Of a stretch of 64,000 nt of DNA, positions 24,060 to 34,930 are shown in pieces. The first letter of the stretch is position 1; every line of letters starts with the position of its first letter. Source of the DNA: Metallyticus violacea. Lineage: Eukaryota > Arthropoda > Insecta > Mantodea > Metallyticidae. Below the pieces are notes generated by a model that did no database searches, had not been told where the DNA came from, and saw nothing but the letters and a program-made list of their open reading frames with translations. The stretch is from NCBI GenBank assembly GCA_030762175.1, contig CM060843.1, forward strand, positions 119,838,869-119,902,868. The letters run 5' to 3'. A program made the position numbers and the translations under genes.

Positions 24060-25046
24060 ATAGACATCCTCAACTGACTACTGGATTTATTAAATAAACA
24101 TTTATGGCATGTGCAGATGGCAGACTACTGTTGATTCAAAATGGTGTCAGAGGTAATGAAGCACACACTGTTAAATGACAATGTACAATGACAGAAAAGC
24201 CATATCATGCACCAATAGAAGCAGGTGACTGTCACACATACAGAAAACACAAAAATTTTATTGCAAATGTTTACATTGCATAGACCACAATTGCCATCCA
24301 GAACACATTTTTGTCAGATTTCAGTAATTCTCCATCTAACAACAGAAAGTATTAATCTGTAAATAATATCTATTAATGCTATTACTTTGTTCCAGCATTT
24401 TCCTTATAGTATTATGTCTGGAAGGACAATTTTAACTAAATGTGGAGATAATAAGCTCCCTAGTCATCCCCTGAAAAAAACTCTGGTATTAAGCATAAGC
24501 TGGCATGTTCATTTTAATGTTAATTAATTAAATTTGTGTATTTGCATGCTCAGCAGTATTTCACAATTGTAAAGCATGGTTTCCCAATGTATAAGCATTA
24601 TCTTAGATAAATTACCATACAATTGCTCTCTGTTGAGTTCAGCTCTTGAAACAGTAAATGCACCCTTTTGTCTCTCTCATTTACTTGGTTCTTATGACAG
24701 TTATCATGCTTTGGGTAAAGTTTATAAAAAGGTCTAAAAATAAAATTCCATTGTGAAAGTGAAAAAAAGAAATATATGTAATTTATTCTGTTAGTTCCAG
24801 TTTCTAAGGAGCTTCTGAAGAGATTAGTTTAATGAACAAAAAATGTACAAAATACTAAAAATGACTGCAGAGCTGCTAATTGCTGAAAATCCAATATGCC
24901 CCAATAATTTCAAGAAGGTTTTCAATGCAGCAAGGAGAGATCTGAAACACAAGTTCAAAAAGAATTAACAGTATCAATTGGCAGTTTATTCATCCTATTG
25001 ATCAATACTTTTGATATGAGTTATGTCTTACAACAACATAGCAAAC
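24060..25046. other. Spacer without a recognisable gene
   Basis: No coding region, RNA gene or named repeat is visible. Confidence 0.5.
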
Positions 25047-25059
25047 ATATATAATTCAA

Positions 25060-25212
25060 TTGATATCATTGTATGATTCAGTTGAACTACACACTCTTAA
25101 AGCTTCACTTACTTTTCACTTTAAGAGTGTGTAGTTCAACTGAATCATACAATGATATCAATTAATATGATTGGCTTCACTGTGCAAGTTCCAATTTACA
25201 TTTAAGTAAAAA
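25060..25212. mobile_element. Minimal PLE-A palindromic element, 153 bp, perfect TSD
   Basis: It is two copies of the last ~57 bp of the family A tip in inverted orientation (GTTGAACTACACACTCTTAA and its complement), followed by the tail GGCTTCACTGTGCAAGTTCC. It contains no coding sequence and no ribozyme core. A perfect 13-bp duplication ATATATAATTCAA lies at 25047-25059 and 25213-25225. Confidence 0.85.
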
Positions 25213-25225
25213 ATATATAATTCAA

Positions 25226-25589
25226 CTAGAAAATAGCCTACATTTATAGAAACAAATGGGATTTTTTTATTTACTATGCATTATTATAAATTAGGTACAC
25301 ATCTTCCTAAATCCATATACTGGGGAAAAGCATGTACCCAATAATACCAATAAGAAATAGTATAAATGTCTCTATGTATAATTTGGCTGAAAGATTAGCT
25401 AAGAAATTTAGAATGCTGGATAAATTTGTCTGAGCATTAAAAATTCATATGAAATATTAGATAAAATTAGGAATGTAAATACAAAACGTGAAGATTCTCT
25501 GGTCCCTTATGATGTCACATTACTATTCACCAGTATTCCAGCCAGAGGTTACATGTCATCCTGGAAAATACTGCAATCTAGTAAATTGT
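25226..25589. other. Spacer without a recognisable gene
   Basis: AT-rich sequence between the palindromic element and the LINE 3' end; nothing assignable. Confidence 0.45.
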
Positions 25590-25978
25590 CTATTGTAGTG
25601 GTAGTAGTTTATTGATCTAGTTGATCGCTTTAGTACATAGTTGTACTATTGATGTTGGACATGTCTTAATTAAATACTGAATTATATACAAGAATATCAA
25701 AAGTAAAAGTAAAAAACATAATACAATTAAATGTGTACAATAATATCATGATAAGTACATAGATGAGGTACATGGTCATTCTAACACTATTAGGACATAG
25801 TGCAGTTATTAATTATTTATCATTATTTACATGGAAATCTTGAATGGAATAGAAGCAGTGGTTAATTAGATGTGCCTTTAGTGATAGTTTGAAAAGTTTA
25901 TCTTGTTGTATTTTCTTTAAGTAGTACAGAAGGCTACTGTATATCTTTATGCCAGAGTACAATATGCTTCTGTGGTAT

Positions 25979-26280
25979 TTTTTTTTTCATTCATTTTATT
26001 TAAGGACGCTCTTTAACATCTCAGGTCATCAGCGTTCCATTCAATTCCAGGCGTGAAATGGCTGACAAATTTTGCTCAGAGGGCTCTTCTTTCAGGGTCG
26101 AGGTCCTTTTTCGTGCCATAAATGTACGACATGGGACCCATGGCTTTACTTCCCTTCCAAAGGAAGTCATACTTAGGATTTTTACGCCCGAAAAAATCCA
26201 TCGATCCTGGCCAGGTTTGAACCCACGACCTTGGGTTTAGAAGGCAAGTATGGCTACCACTACACTACCAGGACCAACAC
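25979..26280 (-). mobile_element. SINE1 inserted in the LINE
   Basis: A full-length SINE1 in reverse orientation, with the A-rich tail at the left and the tRNA-like head at the right (CCACTACACTACCAGGACC). A 10-bp duplication TCTGTGGTAT lies at 25969-25978 and 26281-26290. Removing it reconnects the LINE C-terminal reading. Confidence 0.92.
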
Positions 26281-27431
26281 TCTGTGGTATAAGGAAGTGT
26301 TATGCTCACATACGTGGAGATTTGAGTTTTGTCAGTATTGAATTGATAAACTTCATTCTTAATGAAGGATGAACCTGTATTATTGATGATTTTACGGATA
26401 AACATTATTTCAAATATGTTTATACAAGGAAGAGGAATAATGCCTAATTTTTTAAAAAGTGGTTTACATGTTGTTCTTGGACTCACTCCTATCCTGGCCT
26501 GAATTATTTTTGTTTGTATTATGAAGCATACTTTACTTGCATTTGATCTCCCCCCCCCCCAGAATATTATGCCATACCTCAACAAGGACTGGACATATGC
26601 ACAGTAAGCCATTCTAACAGTCTCGGCCCTTGATCATCCTGCTAGTATCCTTATCATATAGCATGCTGTACTGAGTTTTTGTTTATGTGAATTATTTGAG
26701 TATCCCATTTCAAATTGCTTTGAACCCATAGGCCAAGAAATTTGGTGGAATCTACTTTCCCAATTGTCTGGTTTAGGAGTTTTATTTGTGGAGCTACATA
26801 TTCTTTATTTTCTTTTGTATGAATGTCCATTGCTACTGTCTTATTAACATTTATTACAAGATTTTCTACAAAATAGTTAGCAAATTGATTTTAAGTCATT
26901 TTCTTTATTCGCTGCCCTTACCAGGACATTTGTGTCATCAGCAAAGAGTTGCAGAATCATCAGCTATAATGAAATTGTTAATGAATAGCAAGAAAAGAAT
27001 AGGACCTAATATAGAACCTTGAGGCACTCCATAATTTACTAATAGTGCACTTGATCAATACTTCTTTACTTCTCTAACTTCTTTGTGTTTAATTTCAACA
27101 ATTTGTTTCCAGTTATTCAAATATGATTTTATCCAGCAGTGAGGTAGTCTTCTATCTCCAAGCTTTTCTAATTTTACTAATAGTTTTTTTGTGGTCAATT
27201 GTGTGAAATGCTTTTGACAGATCTAAGAAAATAACTGAAATATGTTCTTTTTCATGAATAGCTCTTGAGGGATTCACAAACAAAAGTGAAAAATTGCTGA
27301 TTCAGTAGAGTTATTGCTTCTAAATCTGCATTGGTCTCCAGATAGTAAACTGTTCCTCTCTAGGAAACTCAAGAACCGCTTGTAAACTAATTTTTCCAAA
27401 ACTTTTGAGCAGACTATAGTAATGCTGTGGG

Positions 27432-27833
27432 TCAATAGTTTGACATATTTTTTTCCCCCTTTTTGTATAATGGCTTAACAAGAGCTATTTTGAGACAAGC
27501 AGGAAAAATGCCACTGCTAAAGGATTCATTATAAAGGTACATTAATGGTAGAGAAATTAGATTTGCATATTTTTGAACAAGAAAGTCAGGTGTGTTATCT
27601 ATTTCTGCTGAGCATTTTGGTTTTGGTTCCTTTATTATTTGCAGTATTTCAAATTCATTTGTTGGGACAAGGTACATTGAATCTTTAATTATGCTACTGA
27701 CTTCACAAGTAGGCAAGCATGTATTTTTTTGCTTCTTTGCTATTTTTATTAGGTTTTCTGCTATGTTAACAAAGTAATTTTTTAATCTATTTGCTACTTC
27801 ATTGGGGTGTGAGATGTATTGTGATTTCTCCAT
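27432..27833 (-). pseudogene. LINE reverse transcriptase, N-terminal segment
   Basis: The open frame of 133 codons contains VANRLKNYFVNIAENL, the linker before the RT, then SLPLMYLYNESFSSGIFP and LKIALVKPLYKKGEKNMSNY, the first RT motif region. It is continuous with the decayed endonuclease upstream and the palm region downstream. In an active element this enzyme copies its own mRNA at the nicked target. The surrounding frame breaks rule out function. Confidence 0.8.
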
Positions 27834-28102
27834 CAGAGTTATGTTTGCAACCTGGGGTAAATTACCTGTTATTTCTCTCTTAATGACATTTCATATAGCC
27901 TTTGATTTGTTACTAGCTATTTTGATTGCTTTATATTTAGCTTGCCATCTTGCTTCTCTTATGACTGTATAAGATTGTTTTATATTTTGTATAGTAGTCT
28001 TTTATTTTATTTTATTTTATTATAGGACTGAAAAAATGAGTTTTTAATAAAGTATATAAGTGACATTTTGTTTTGCATGATTTATTTATCCCTGGTATAA
28101 TG

Positions 28103-28110
28103 CTTACTGC

Positions 28111-28147
<37 letters not shown>

Positions 28148-28168
28148 GTTGTTGTTGTTGTTGTTGTT
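28103..28168. repeat. (ATT)n(GTT)n microsatellite
   Basis: About 15 ATT units are followed by about 7 GTT units, inside the LINE. Confidence 0.95.
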
Positions 28169-29104
28169 GGGGTTTTCCTGATGATTTTCATGGGAAGGCC
28201 ATGTTTAGATAATAATGAAAAGATTTTAAGAATGATTCAAATTGACTTGACACATTATTACCAATGTAAATTTCTTCCCAAGACTCTTTACTAAGTAAAT
28301 GAATGAAATAGTGGGTGGTTTGGTCATTAATTATTCTTTCCTTTGTGACCTATGAAGCTTCAGTTGTACTAACTATGGCAGTATAGTGTTTGTGCCTTGT
28401 GGTCACTAAAACCCAGGTCAAGAATCTGGCTCTTGCATTTATGAGGATCAAGATTTATAAAAATTTGATCTATTAGTAAGGGTGAGTGTTGTGTGACTCT
28501 TGTAGGCAAGAATGTAATTTGTTTTAAATTATAAGTTGCCATGAGATTTATTAATGCTGATGCAGAGTTTGATTTGCTGTCAAATATATATTAAAATCAC
28601 CATATTATTAATGTTTTACTTTGATATTTAACATAATTCAGAAGTGTCCAACTTTTTCAACAAAAATTTTGGATCACTGCCTGGGGACAAATATATATAC
28701 CTATATATAAAAAATTGAAATATTGGGATTTATCAGTTGGATACCTGAGTACTCAAATTCTTTTTCTCTTATCGTAGTTTTTATATTTTCAAGAACATTA
28801 AAAACAATGCCATTCTTCACAAAAATACAGATACCCCCTCCATTAAAAGAGGTTCTACAAAAGAAAGCTGCAAGTGTGAAGTCACATAATTTGATTAATT
28901 GTAAAATATCTTCCCTGAGCCAAAGCGCACTAAGGCAAAGAATGTTTTACTTCTTTCAGTTGTGTTGATAGTGAGATCTCTACCTAGTTTATTTTGTTAA
29001 CTAGTGACTGGATATTTTGATGAATGAGTAAGAGTTGTTTATTAGGCACATCTAAGTAACCACCTACCTTGACTGCATTCTCCTTTCTCTTTATTGGTTT
29101 TCCT

Positions 29105-29384
29105 GATTCCTGTTCAGCTGACTGTTGATGACACTGCATAGCAGCTGGCCCAGTTTTACCAATCTCCACTAAATTAATTGTTCAGGAAATTGAAGGTTAC
29201 ACTGATTTAATTAAACTGTGCATTCACCATAATGTCTTCATATAGATTCCTGTTCAGCTGACTGTTGATGACACTGCATAGCAGCTGGCCCAGTTTCACC
29301 GATCTCCACTAAATTAATTATTCAGGAAATTGAAGGTTACACTGATTTAATTAAACTGTGCATTCACCAGAATGTCTTCATATA
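29105..29384. repeat. 140-bp unit in two tandem copies at the LINE 5' end
   Basis: GATTCCTGTTCAGCTGACTG begins both copies (29105 and 29245) and the units differ at only a few bases. They sit at the start of ORF2 of the minus-strand LINE. The lower copy overlaps the first codons. Confidence 0.9.
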
Positions 29385-29754
29385 GAATGGGAAAATACAC
29401 AAACAGAATTATAGTTTGGCAATGGACAATCCTCTTTCTACATTGTTAGCAAATGAATGCTATTGAAATACATTTACAAAAATCATCTTCACTCATTTTC
29501 ATTCCAATATGTAGATATTTTTGCAGAAGTTCTGAAAAAATAGACACAGTTGCATTAAAGCTGCTCAGTTAACAAGATTATAGCATTAAGTTTTCCCTGG
29601 AAGTTGAAAAACAAGACACCTTTCCTACCTTCCTTGTACTTGAAAATCCTCGGAAAAGAGGACAGAATTTCTTTTTATCATTTATAGGAAATTGACATTA
29701 ATAATTATGTAAATATGTAAATTATGTAAATATGTAAATATCAATTCTAAATAT
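29385..29754. other. Spacer without a recognisable gene
   Basis: AT-rich, with short TATGTAAA repeats near 29705-29740. Confidence 0.45.
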
Positions 29755-30785
29755 CATTTAGAAGTTCTAAATATTCAAGATAAAAACATTTCATTTACAT
29801 ACGAAATAGAAACAGATAACATGCTGCCATTCCTGGATATTAAAATAATGAAATGCCAAGAAAAACTTAAATTTGGAATATACAGAAAGAATACACATGC
29901 AGATAATCACATCAAAGCTGACAGTTTAAACCCTACAGCACACAAACATGCAGTAATTAACAGTTTAACACACCGGCTAGTTAACCTACAAATTAGCAAA
30001 GAAGAATATTTTAAAGAATACAAACAAATAGAAGAAACAGCAGTTAAAAATGGTTTTAAGAAAGAACTAGTACATAAAAAGGTGCAGAAATTCAAGAGAC
30101 AAAAACATATCAAAGAAACCACAACACTTTCAGCAAAAAAAGATAAACTTACTTTTAAAAAATTCACATATCATCCATGGGCCACAAAAAAATTTCAGAA
30201 TATTCTTAAAGATTTTAATATCAGGTTGGCACCGATTAATAGATTTAATGTTCAAAATTTGCTGATAGATAATGTTAATGACAGTATTCCACAAGAAGAA
30301 AAATCAGGTATTTACAAAATAAACTGTGCAGAATGTGGAAAAATCTACATAGGGAAAACAAAGAGAAACATTGGCACACGGTTAAAGGAACATTTCAGGA
30401 ACATAAAGTACAAGCAAATAGAGAAATCAGCAGTAGCATATCATTTTTGGACACAAAATCACGACATAATAAATAAAACAAAATTATTAAAATCAGTACA
30501 AGGACCTACGGAATTAGCAACCTGGGAGAAAATCTACATCTACAAATACAAAAACAGCATAATGAACTTCGACATTGTCGGGGATGAAAACATAAACTAC
30601 AAGTTTATCACACTGCCACCAGAGCAGAATATACATTCCCACAGCTCAACGAATGATCCGACAGTTGAACCTTAGCATGGCTGAAGATGGGAACAAAATG
30701 TTCTCGAAACCGGTTCCATACATTTATAAAAAGTAAGTGAAGCTTTAAGAGTGTGTAGTTCAACTAATCATACAATGATATCCAT
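29755..30785 (+). mobile_element. Penelope-like element (family A), best-preserved copy, 5'-truncated
   Basis: It begins inside the RT (EVLNIQDKNISFTYE) and keeps the complete endonuclease and 3' tip. The tip carries the ribozyme-like motif: CTGAAGA at 30681-30687, arms GGGAAC and GTTCTC, GAAA, then ACCGGT. The last part AGTAAGTGAAGCTTTAAGAG is shared with the palindromic elements at 16903 and 25060. The catalytic part of the RT is absent. Confidence 0.9.
29821..30675 (+). CDS. Penelope-like ORF: RT C-terminus, linker and GIY-YIG endonuclease
   Basis: An uninterrupted 284-codon frame. Residues 1-40 (LPFLDIKIM, KFGIYRKNTHADNHIK) are the end of the RT and thumb. Residues 45-150 are a lysine-rich linker with LTFKKFTYHPWATKKFQNIL. 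Residues about 160-215 hold the nuclease: SGIYKINCAEC, then KIYIGKTKRNIGTRLKEHF, with the GIY and YIG motifs, an arginine and the spaced cysteines and histidines of Penelope-type endonucleases. The C-terminus ELATWEKIYIYKYKNSIMN is conserved in all family A copies here. The open frame lacks the catalytic RT half, so it is not autonomous. The first methionine is only the first one available, not a proven start. Confidence 0.85.
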   Translation: MLPFLDIKIMKCQEKLKFGIYRKNTHADNHIKADSLNPTAHKHAVINSLTHRLVNLQISKEEYFKEYKQIEETAVKNGFKKELVHKKVQKFKRQKHIKETTTLSAKKDKLTFKKFTYHPWATKKFQNILKDFNIRLAPINRFNVQNLLIDNVNDSIPQEEKSGIYKINCAECGKIYIGKTKRNIGTRLKEHFRNIKYKQIEKSAVAYHFWTQNHDIINKTKLLKSVQGPTELATWEKIYIYKYKNSIMNFDIVGDENINYKFITLPPEQNIHSHSSTNDPTVEP

Positions 30786-30786
30786 T

Positions 30787-30960
30787 AATAAAATAATGAA
30801 TTTTAAAATTCCACCAATGGCCAACCTGTATCAACTTTCATTGAAACCACCAGATGTCTTCAAATCATCCACCTACAATGCCAGTTTGTCTACTGATAAT
30901 GGAAACAAAACATATCCTGATCAATAAATACAAGTTAAGTACAGTGTTTATTTACCTAAG
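30787..30960 (+). mobile_element. PLE 3' fragment of another family
   Basis: MNFKIPPMANLYQLSLKPPD resembles the C-terminal end of the PLE endonuclease ORFs (MNFDIPSMDLL…PPE). It is directly joined to the family A tip. Confidence 0.6.
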
Positions 30961-31149
30961 TTTTATTTTGTATAATAGCATAATAGTAGGTATTTGGACA
31001 CTGTTTAGTTGATTTTTATTCATTGTCTACCAAGCATGTTCCTTATATTTTGATCTTTTGCTTAAAGTTTTCTTTTTAGAGGTGGTTAAAAGAATTGTTT
31101 GTTTACATGCATCATTTGCTGGGAAATTCTTTATATTGTAGCCTTTGTT

Positions 31150-31480
31150 ACACAACAGCAGTGCTATAGTTGGAAAAATATTTTAGAGGGTACTGTTAAA
31201 ATTAGTTTCCATTTAGTCGAAGGATACTCCAGATAACTGCACCCCTTTGGTTGTATTTCTTCTCCAGTAAGCAGACCTCCTTTCGGATCAGTCAGGAATG
31301 TGCATTAGGCAAGGGGTTAAATGCTGACATTGGTGGTCCAATATTTTTGGGAGCAAGAGTCTAGCAATCCTTTTTATCAGAAGACTACTACTTTTCTTAG
31401 TATAGACATGGTTCATTAAATTAAATGCTCTTTCACATCTTGTAGTATAAACTGAAACAGATTCTATAAATAATCTGTAT
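31150..31480 (-). pseudogene. Possible hAT transposase C-terminal remnant
   Basis: The minus strand reads TTRCERAFNLMNHVYTKKSS, which resembles the ECERGFSLMN.IKT.LRS segment of the hAT dimerisation domain. Only this short match is visible, with stops around it. Confidence 0.4.
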
Positions 31481-32558
31481 CAAACTACAAAGTGTTGATT
31501 TTACATTGGCATCAATATATTCCCTGAAGGCCTGAATGTATTTTGCTTATCTTCCATTTTTACCACACTAAAGTTTAGTTTGAACCTGCCAATTAGGGGA
31601 CAAGCCGCAAAATTTAAAATTAATGAATCAAAGTAGTATAATTCTTAAGGTGCCACATTAAGTGTTGTGTGAACTTGCCAATTGGAGAGTAAGTTGGAAA
31701 ATCAAAGTAACTCTTCAGGCTGCTGTCCATAGTTTTCAAGAAAAGCAACAAACAAACAAGTATTTCAATAAAGAGAATAAAATGCAATTTTTTAAAAAAT
31801 AGTACTTGTAATAACTGTAACCTAAATATAAAGCTTTCAAACAGCGAATAGGTATTAATATTAATTCAATTTTGAATTGAACATATTGAAACATTCATTT
31901 ATAATCTCTTCTTAAACATCCAACTCAGAAGAGCTAATAGATAATTTTAATTTTAAATAAAGATGAAAAAAGTACTTTCAATTCTATAATTTTTAACTGG
32001 TACATTAACTGAATGTTTTAGCATACTGGTCCATATCAACCCAACTACATCAATGAACAACAGTAAAGTAAGTGTTAGTTCCATATGAATTTTTTAAAGT
32101 TTTTACAATTTTTAAAAAAATTTAAACAATAAACCTGTACAAAGACTGATAGCTATTTATTATTTAATTTAATTTGTCTCCATACTTGAACATTTACAAT
32201 AAGAAGGCTTACAAGCATCTTAGAAATCACCCAAAATCCTATTTTCTAGAGTTGATTAGCTGAAAAATGCTTCCAACTTAATCACTCATATACCAAGTTA
32301 AGATTTTTTTGATTCAAGATGGGCCGAAGTATGATTAAATTAGTTATGTTTGCATCATCACCAGTTAATGAAGAACTGTAATATTGTAGCTCATGGCACC
32401 TGCAGAAGAAAAGAGAGAAAAATTAACTTTTACAAAAAGGTAGAATATAGCAAATGATAATGAGAAAAGTTAAAACTACAGCAACTTTAAATTTAAATTT
32501 AAAATTTATACATTTTCTGGCGTGGTTAGAGAAAGAAAATTAAATCAAATTCATGAAG

Positions 32559-32560
<2 letters not shown>
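31481..32560. other. Spacer without a recognisable gene
   Basis: AT-rich; a PLE-tip-like AAGTAAGTGTTAGTTCCA sits near 32064. Nothing else is assignable. Confidence 0.4.

Positions 32561-32595
<35 letters not shown>
32561..32595. repeat. (TA)n microsatellite
   Basis: A pure TA run immediately upstream of the PLE C fragment. Confidence 0.95.
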
Positions 32596-32596
<1 letters not shown>

Positions 32597-32598
<2 letters not shown>

Positions 32599-33130
32599 AA
32601 GCTTCTGAACAGCACAATAAAAGACGTTATTCCACCCAGCAAAAAGGCAGAAATGTATTGGATAGATTGTTTGGAGTATGATCAGATATATATAGGCAAA
32701 ACAATATGAAATTTGGGGACAAGGACCAAAGAACACTTCAGAAATGTAAGATATAAAAAAAGTGGATAAATCGGTGGTTGCAGATCATTTTTGGACTTAC
32801 AATCATGACATTGCAGGAGAAGCCAAACTGTTAAAAGTTACCACCAATCCCAAGGAATTGACAATATGGGAAAAGATTTATATTTTAAAAAAAATAAATA
32901 CAGAGTTATGAATTTTGACATTCCATCAATGGACTTACTGTTTCGTTATCTAATGGAACCACCAGAGGTCAATATGTCACCTGCCAGGTTATTTGGTCGC
33001 CAGCTGAGGATGAGAGCAAATGCTCTTGAAATATGTTCTGAAGAATTAACCAGTTAGTGAAGTTTTAGTGTTACCTAATACTGACTCATTTGTATATTTA
33101 ACAACTTCACTGTTCCTAACTTCTTTTAAG
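32597..33130 (+). mobile_element. Penelope-like element (family C), endonuclease and tip
   Basis: It begins with the nuclease half YIGKT (one stop follows) and continues KEHFRNVRYKKVDKSVVADH. An open stretch over 32866-33057 reads LMNFDIPSMDLLFRYLMEPP. The ribozyme-like tip is CTGAGGA at 33004-33010, arms AGAGC and GCTCT, GAAA, TATGTT. The tail TTGTATATTTAACAACTTCA recurs at 39700. Confidence 0.8.
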
Positions 33131-33559
33131 ATTACAATGCATATATGTGTTCTAATGCCAACTCAATTTCTTGGTCAGAGCATTTGATCTCCAAACACAC
33201 ACTCACAGCAGAGGGGAGTAGCATAGTCCATTTGTAACATGCACATTGATGACCATTACACATTGATTGATGATGATGGGGCAACAATGGAATAAGTGAC
33301 AGGGAAAACTGGAATACCCAGAAAAAATCTACTGCTTCATCTGCCACTAAACCCACATATGGCCACTGGAATTGTACCTGGGCTACTTCAGTGGGAGACA
33401 GACAGTCTTGGCCATTTGGCTATGATGTTGTAACATCATACAAATGTTATTTGAAATTTCATCCCTTAAGGAGGTGCATCATGTAGAAAAATAATTGAGC
33501 ATATGCATATAATTTTAAACAGTATTATACAAATGTGTACCTGTAAACTCCATCTAATC
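33131..33559. other. Spacer without a recognisable gene
   Basis: Nothing assignable between PLE C and PLE D. Confidence 0.45.
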
Positions 33560-34930
33560 TGTCATCTAACACAATCATATGCTTCACTTACTTTTAAGTA
33601 TGGTGGGACCGGTTTCAAACAGACATCCTCTCCATCCTCAACCAACTTGATGACTGGTTGAAGAAACCACCCACATCTATGAGGACCTGTGGCTCCGCCC
33701 TTATGGTATTTTTTTATAAACTGGAAATTTGTATTACATTCTACTGTAATGTCAAAATTCATAAGATGATCCCTATTTTCCACCTTCCCACAATATTTTA
33801 AATGCTGGTACAGATACGTTGACGACATTTTTAGTATAGTGAAAAAAGAATTAGTTGAAGGTGCTTTAAAGCTTTTAGATATACAAGACAGGAATATATC
33901 CTTCACACTGGAAGCAGAAACAAAGGGAATGTTGCCATTTTTAGATATAAAAATTAATAAGAATTGTGGAAATTTAGAATTTGGAATCTATAGAAAGGAT
34001 ACTCACACAGCTAACTATATAAAATCAAATGGATTCAACCCCATAGCTCACAAGCACACACTTTTCAACAGCTCAACATATAAAATGGTGAATTTACCAA
34101 TCAGTAAAGAGGAATACAAAAAAGAATTTGAGAAGATACAGGAGATTGCTATTATAAATGGTTTTAACAAAAATGTAGTAAACGAAAAGCTTAATAAATT
34201 CCTAAAGAAGAAATTGATCAAGAATACCACCACACTATTAGCTGAAAAAGAGAGATCAGTTTTTTTAAAATTCACCTACCATTCAGTAGCTATGAATAAA
34301 TTCCAAAACATTTTTAAAGATATTAACATTAAATTAGCACCTGTTAACAGATATACTCTGAAAAATGCTTTGGTGGACAGCACTTTTAATAACATTCTGC
34401 AGGAGCAAAAGTCAGGCATCTACAAAATAACATGTAAAGAATGTTGTAAGATATATGTTGGAAAAACTAAAAGGAACATAGGAACACAGTTAAAGGAATA
34501 TCTCAGGAATGTTAGATACAAACAGATAGATAGATCAGCAGTAGCACACCATTTTAGGAAAGACAAGCATGACATTAAAAGAGAAATAAAGTTACTTACG
34601 CACACGAACTTACAGAATTGGACACATGGGAGAAGATTTACATTCATAAACATAGGGATCATTTTATGAATTTCAACATTACAGGAGAATGTAATACAAA
34701 TTTCCAGGGCAGGGCAGGGCAGGGCAGAGCCACATAGATGTTAGATGTTAGTTTCTCCTACCAGTCATCAAGTTGGTTGAAGATAGAGAGGATGTCTCTT
34801 TGAAACTGGTCCCACCGTATTTAAAGTAAAAGAAGCATATGAGTTGTTAGACAACAGATTAGATGGAGTTTACATTTGGCAAGCTCCACTGTACGAGTTC
34901 CAACAGAATTTTTCAAGGTTTCTTTTTTTC
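33560..34930. mobile_element. Penelope-like element (family D), inverted pair
   Basis: A short minus-strand 3' end (33560 to about 33790) and a longer plus-strand copy (about 33790-34930) are arranged head to head. Both carry the ribozyme-like tip with the first core base changed (TTGAAGA at 34777-34783; TTGAGGA on the minus strand near 33640). Stem arms are AGAGA/TCTCT, and the stem III 6-mer is ACTGGT or ACCGGT. The plus copy has an AGGGC repeat (four units, 34706-34725) where the minus copy has a unique sequence. Confidence 0.85.
33797..34669 (+). CDS. Penelope-like ORF (family D): RT end plus GIY-YIG endonuclease
   Basis: The frame is open from at least 33797 and includes the RT catalytic motif YVDDIFSIV, then LPFLDIKI and FGIYRKDTHTANYIK. 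A lysine-rich linker follows, then the nuclease with SGIYKITCKECC and KIYVGKTKRNIGTQLKEYL (GIY-YVG variant). Compared with family A the C-terminal ATWEKIYIYK segment is changed to NWTHGRRFTFIN and the frame ends early, so a frameshift near 34610 is likely. There is no ATG at the true beginning because the copy is 5'-truncated at the inverted junction. Not functional on its own. Confidence 0.8.
   Translation, partial: FKCWYRYVDDIFSIVKKELVEGALKLLDIQDRNISFTLEAETKGMLPFLDIKINKNCGNLEFGIYRKDTHTANYIKSNGFNPIAHKHTLFNSSTYKMVNLPISKEEYKKEFEKIQEIAIINGFNKNVVNEKLNKFLKKKLIKNTTTLLAEKERSVFLKFTYHSVAMNKFQNIFKDINIKLAPVNRYTLKNALVDSTFNNILQEQKSGIYKITCKECCKIYVGKTKRNIGTQLKEYLRNVRYKQIDRSAVAHHFRKDKHDIKREIKLLTHTNLQNWTHGRRFTFINIGIIL

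Larger units (their letters stand above)
25590..29200 (-). mobile_element. CR1/jockey-type LINE, nearly complete ORF2 but decayed
   Basis: Reading downwards from 29169, the minus strand opens with LLIHQNIQSLVNKIN, the usual start of an apurinic-type LINE endonuclease. It continues to GFSDHKAQ near 28370, the end of that domain. RT follows from 27833 (FPACLKIALVKPLYKKGE) through GVPQGSILGPILFLLFINN near 26990 to the C-terminal part at 26612-26265 (YVQSLLRYGIIFWG). A SINE1 at 25979-26280 interrupts the C-terminus, which resumes with LYSGIKIYSSLLYYLKK. Many stops are present. The 3' end is near 25600 (CTACTACCACTACAATAG on the minus strand). Two (ATT)/(GTT) tracts sit inside it at 28103-28168. 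Confidence 0.85.

Noticed and set aside
23708..24097. 129-codon open frame
   Set aside because: It lies almost wholly in a SINE2 copy and has no homologous counterpart in the other copies.
28073..28294. Open frame of 73 codons
   Set aside because: It runs through a trinucleotide microsatellite (poly-Ile/Val) in a decayed LINE.
29821..30675. A host GIY-YIG nuclease gene
   Set aside because: The linker, RT end and 3' tip are shared with many decayed PLE copies, so it is element-encoded.
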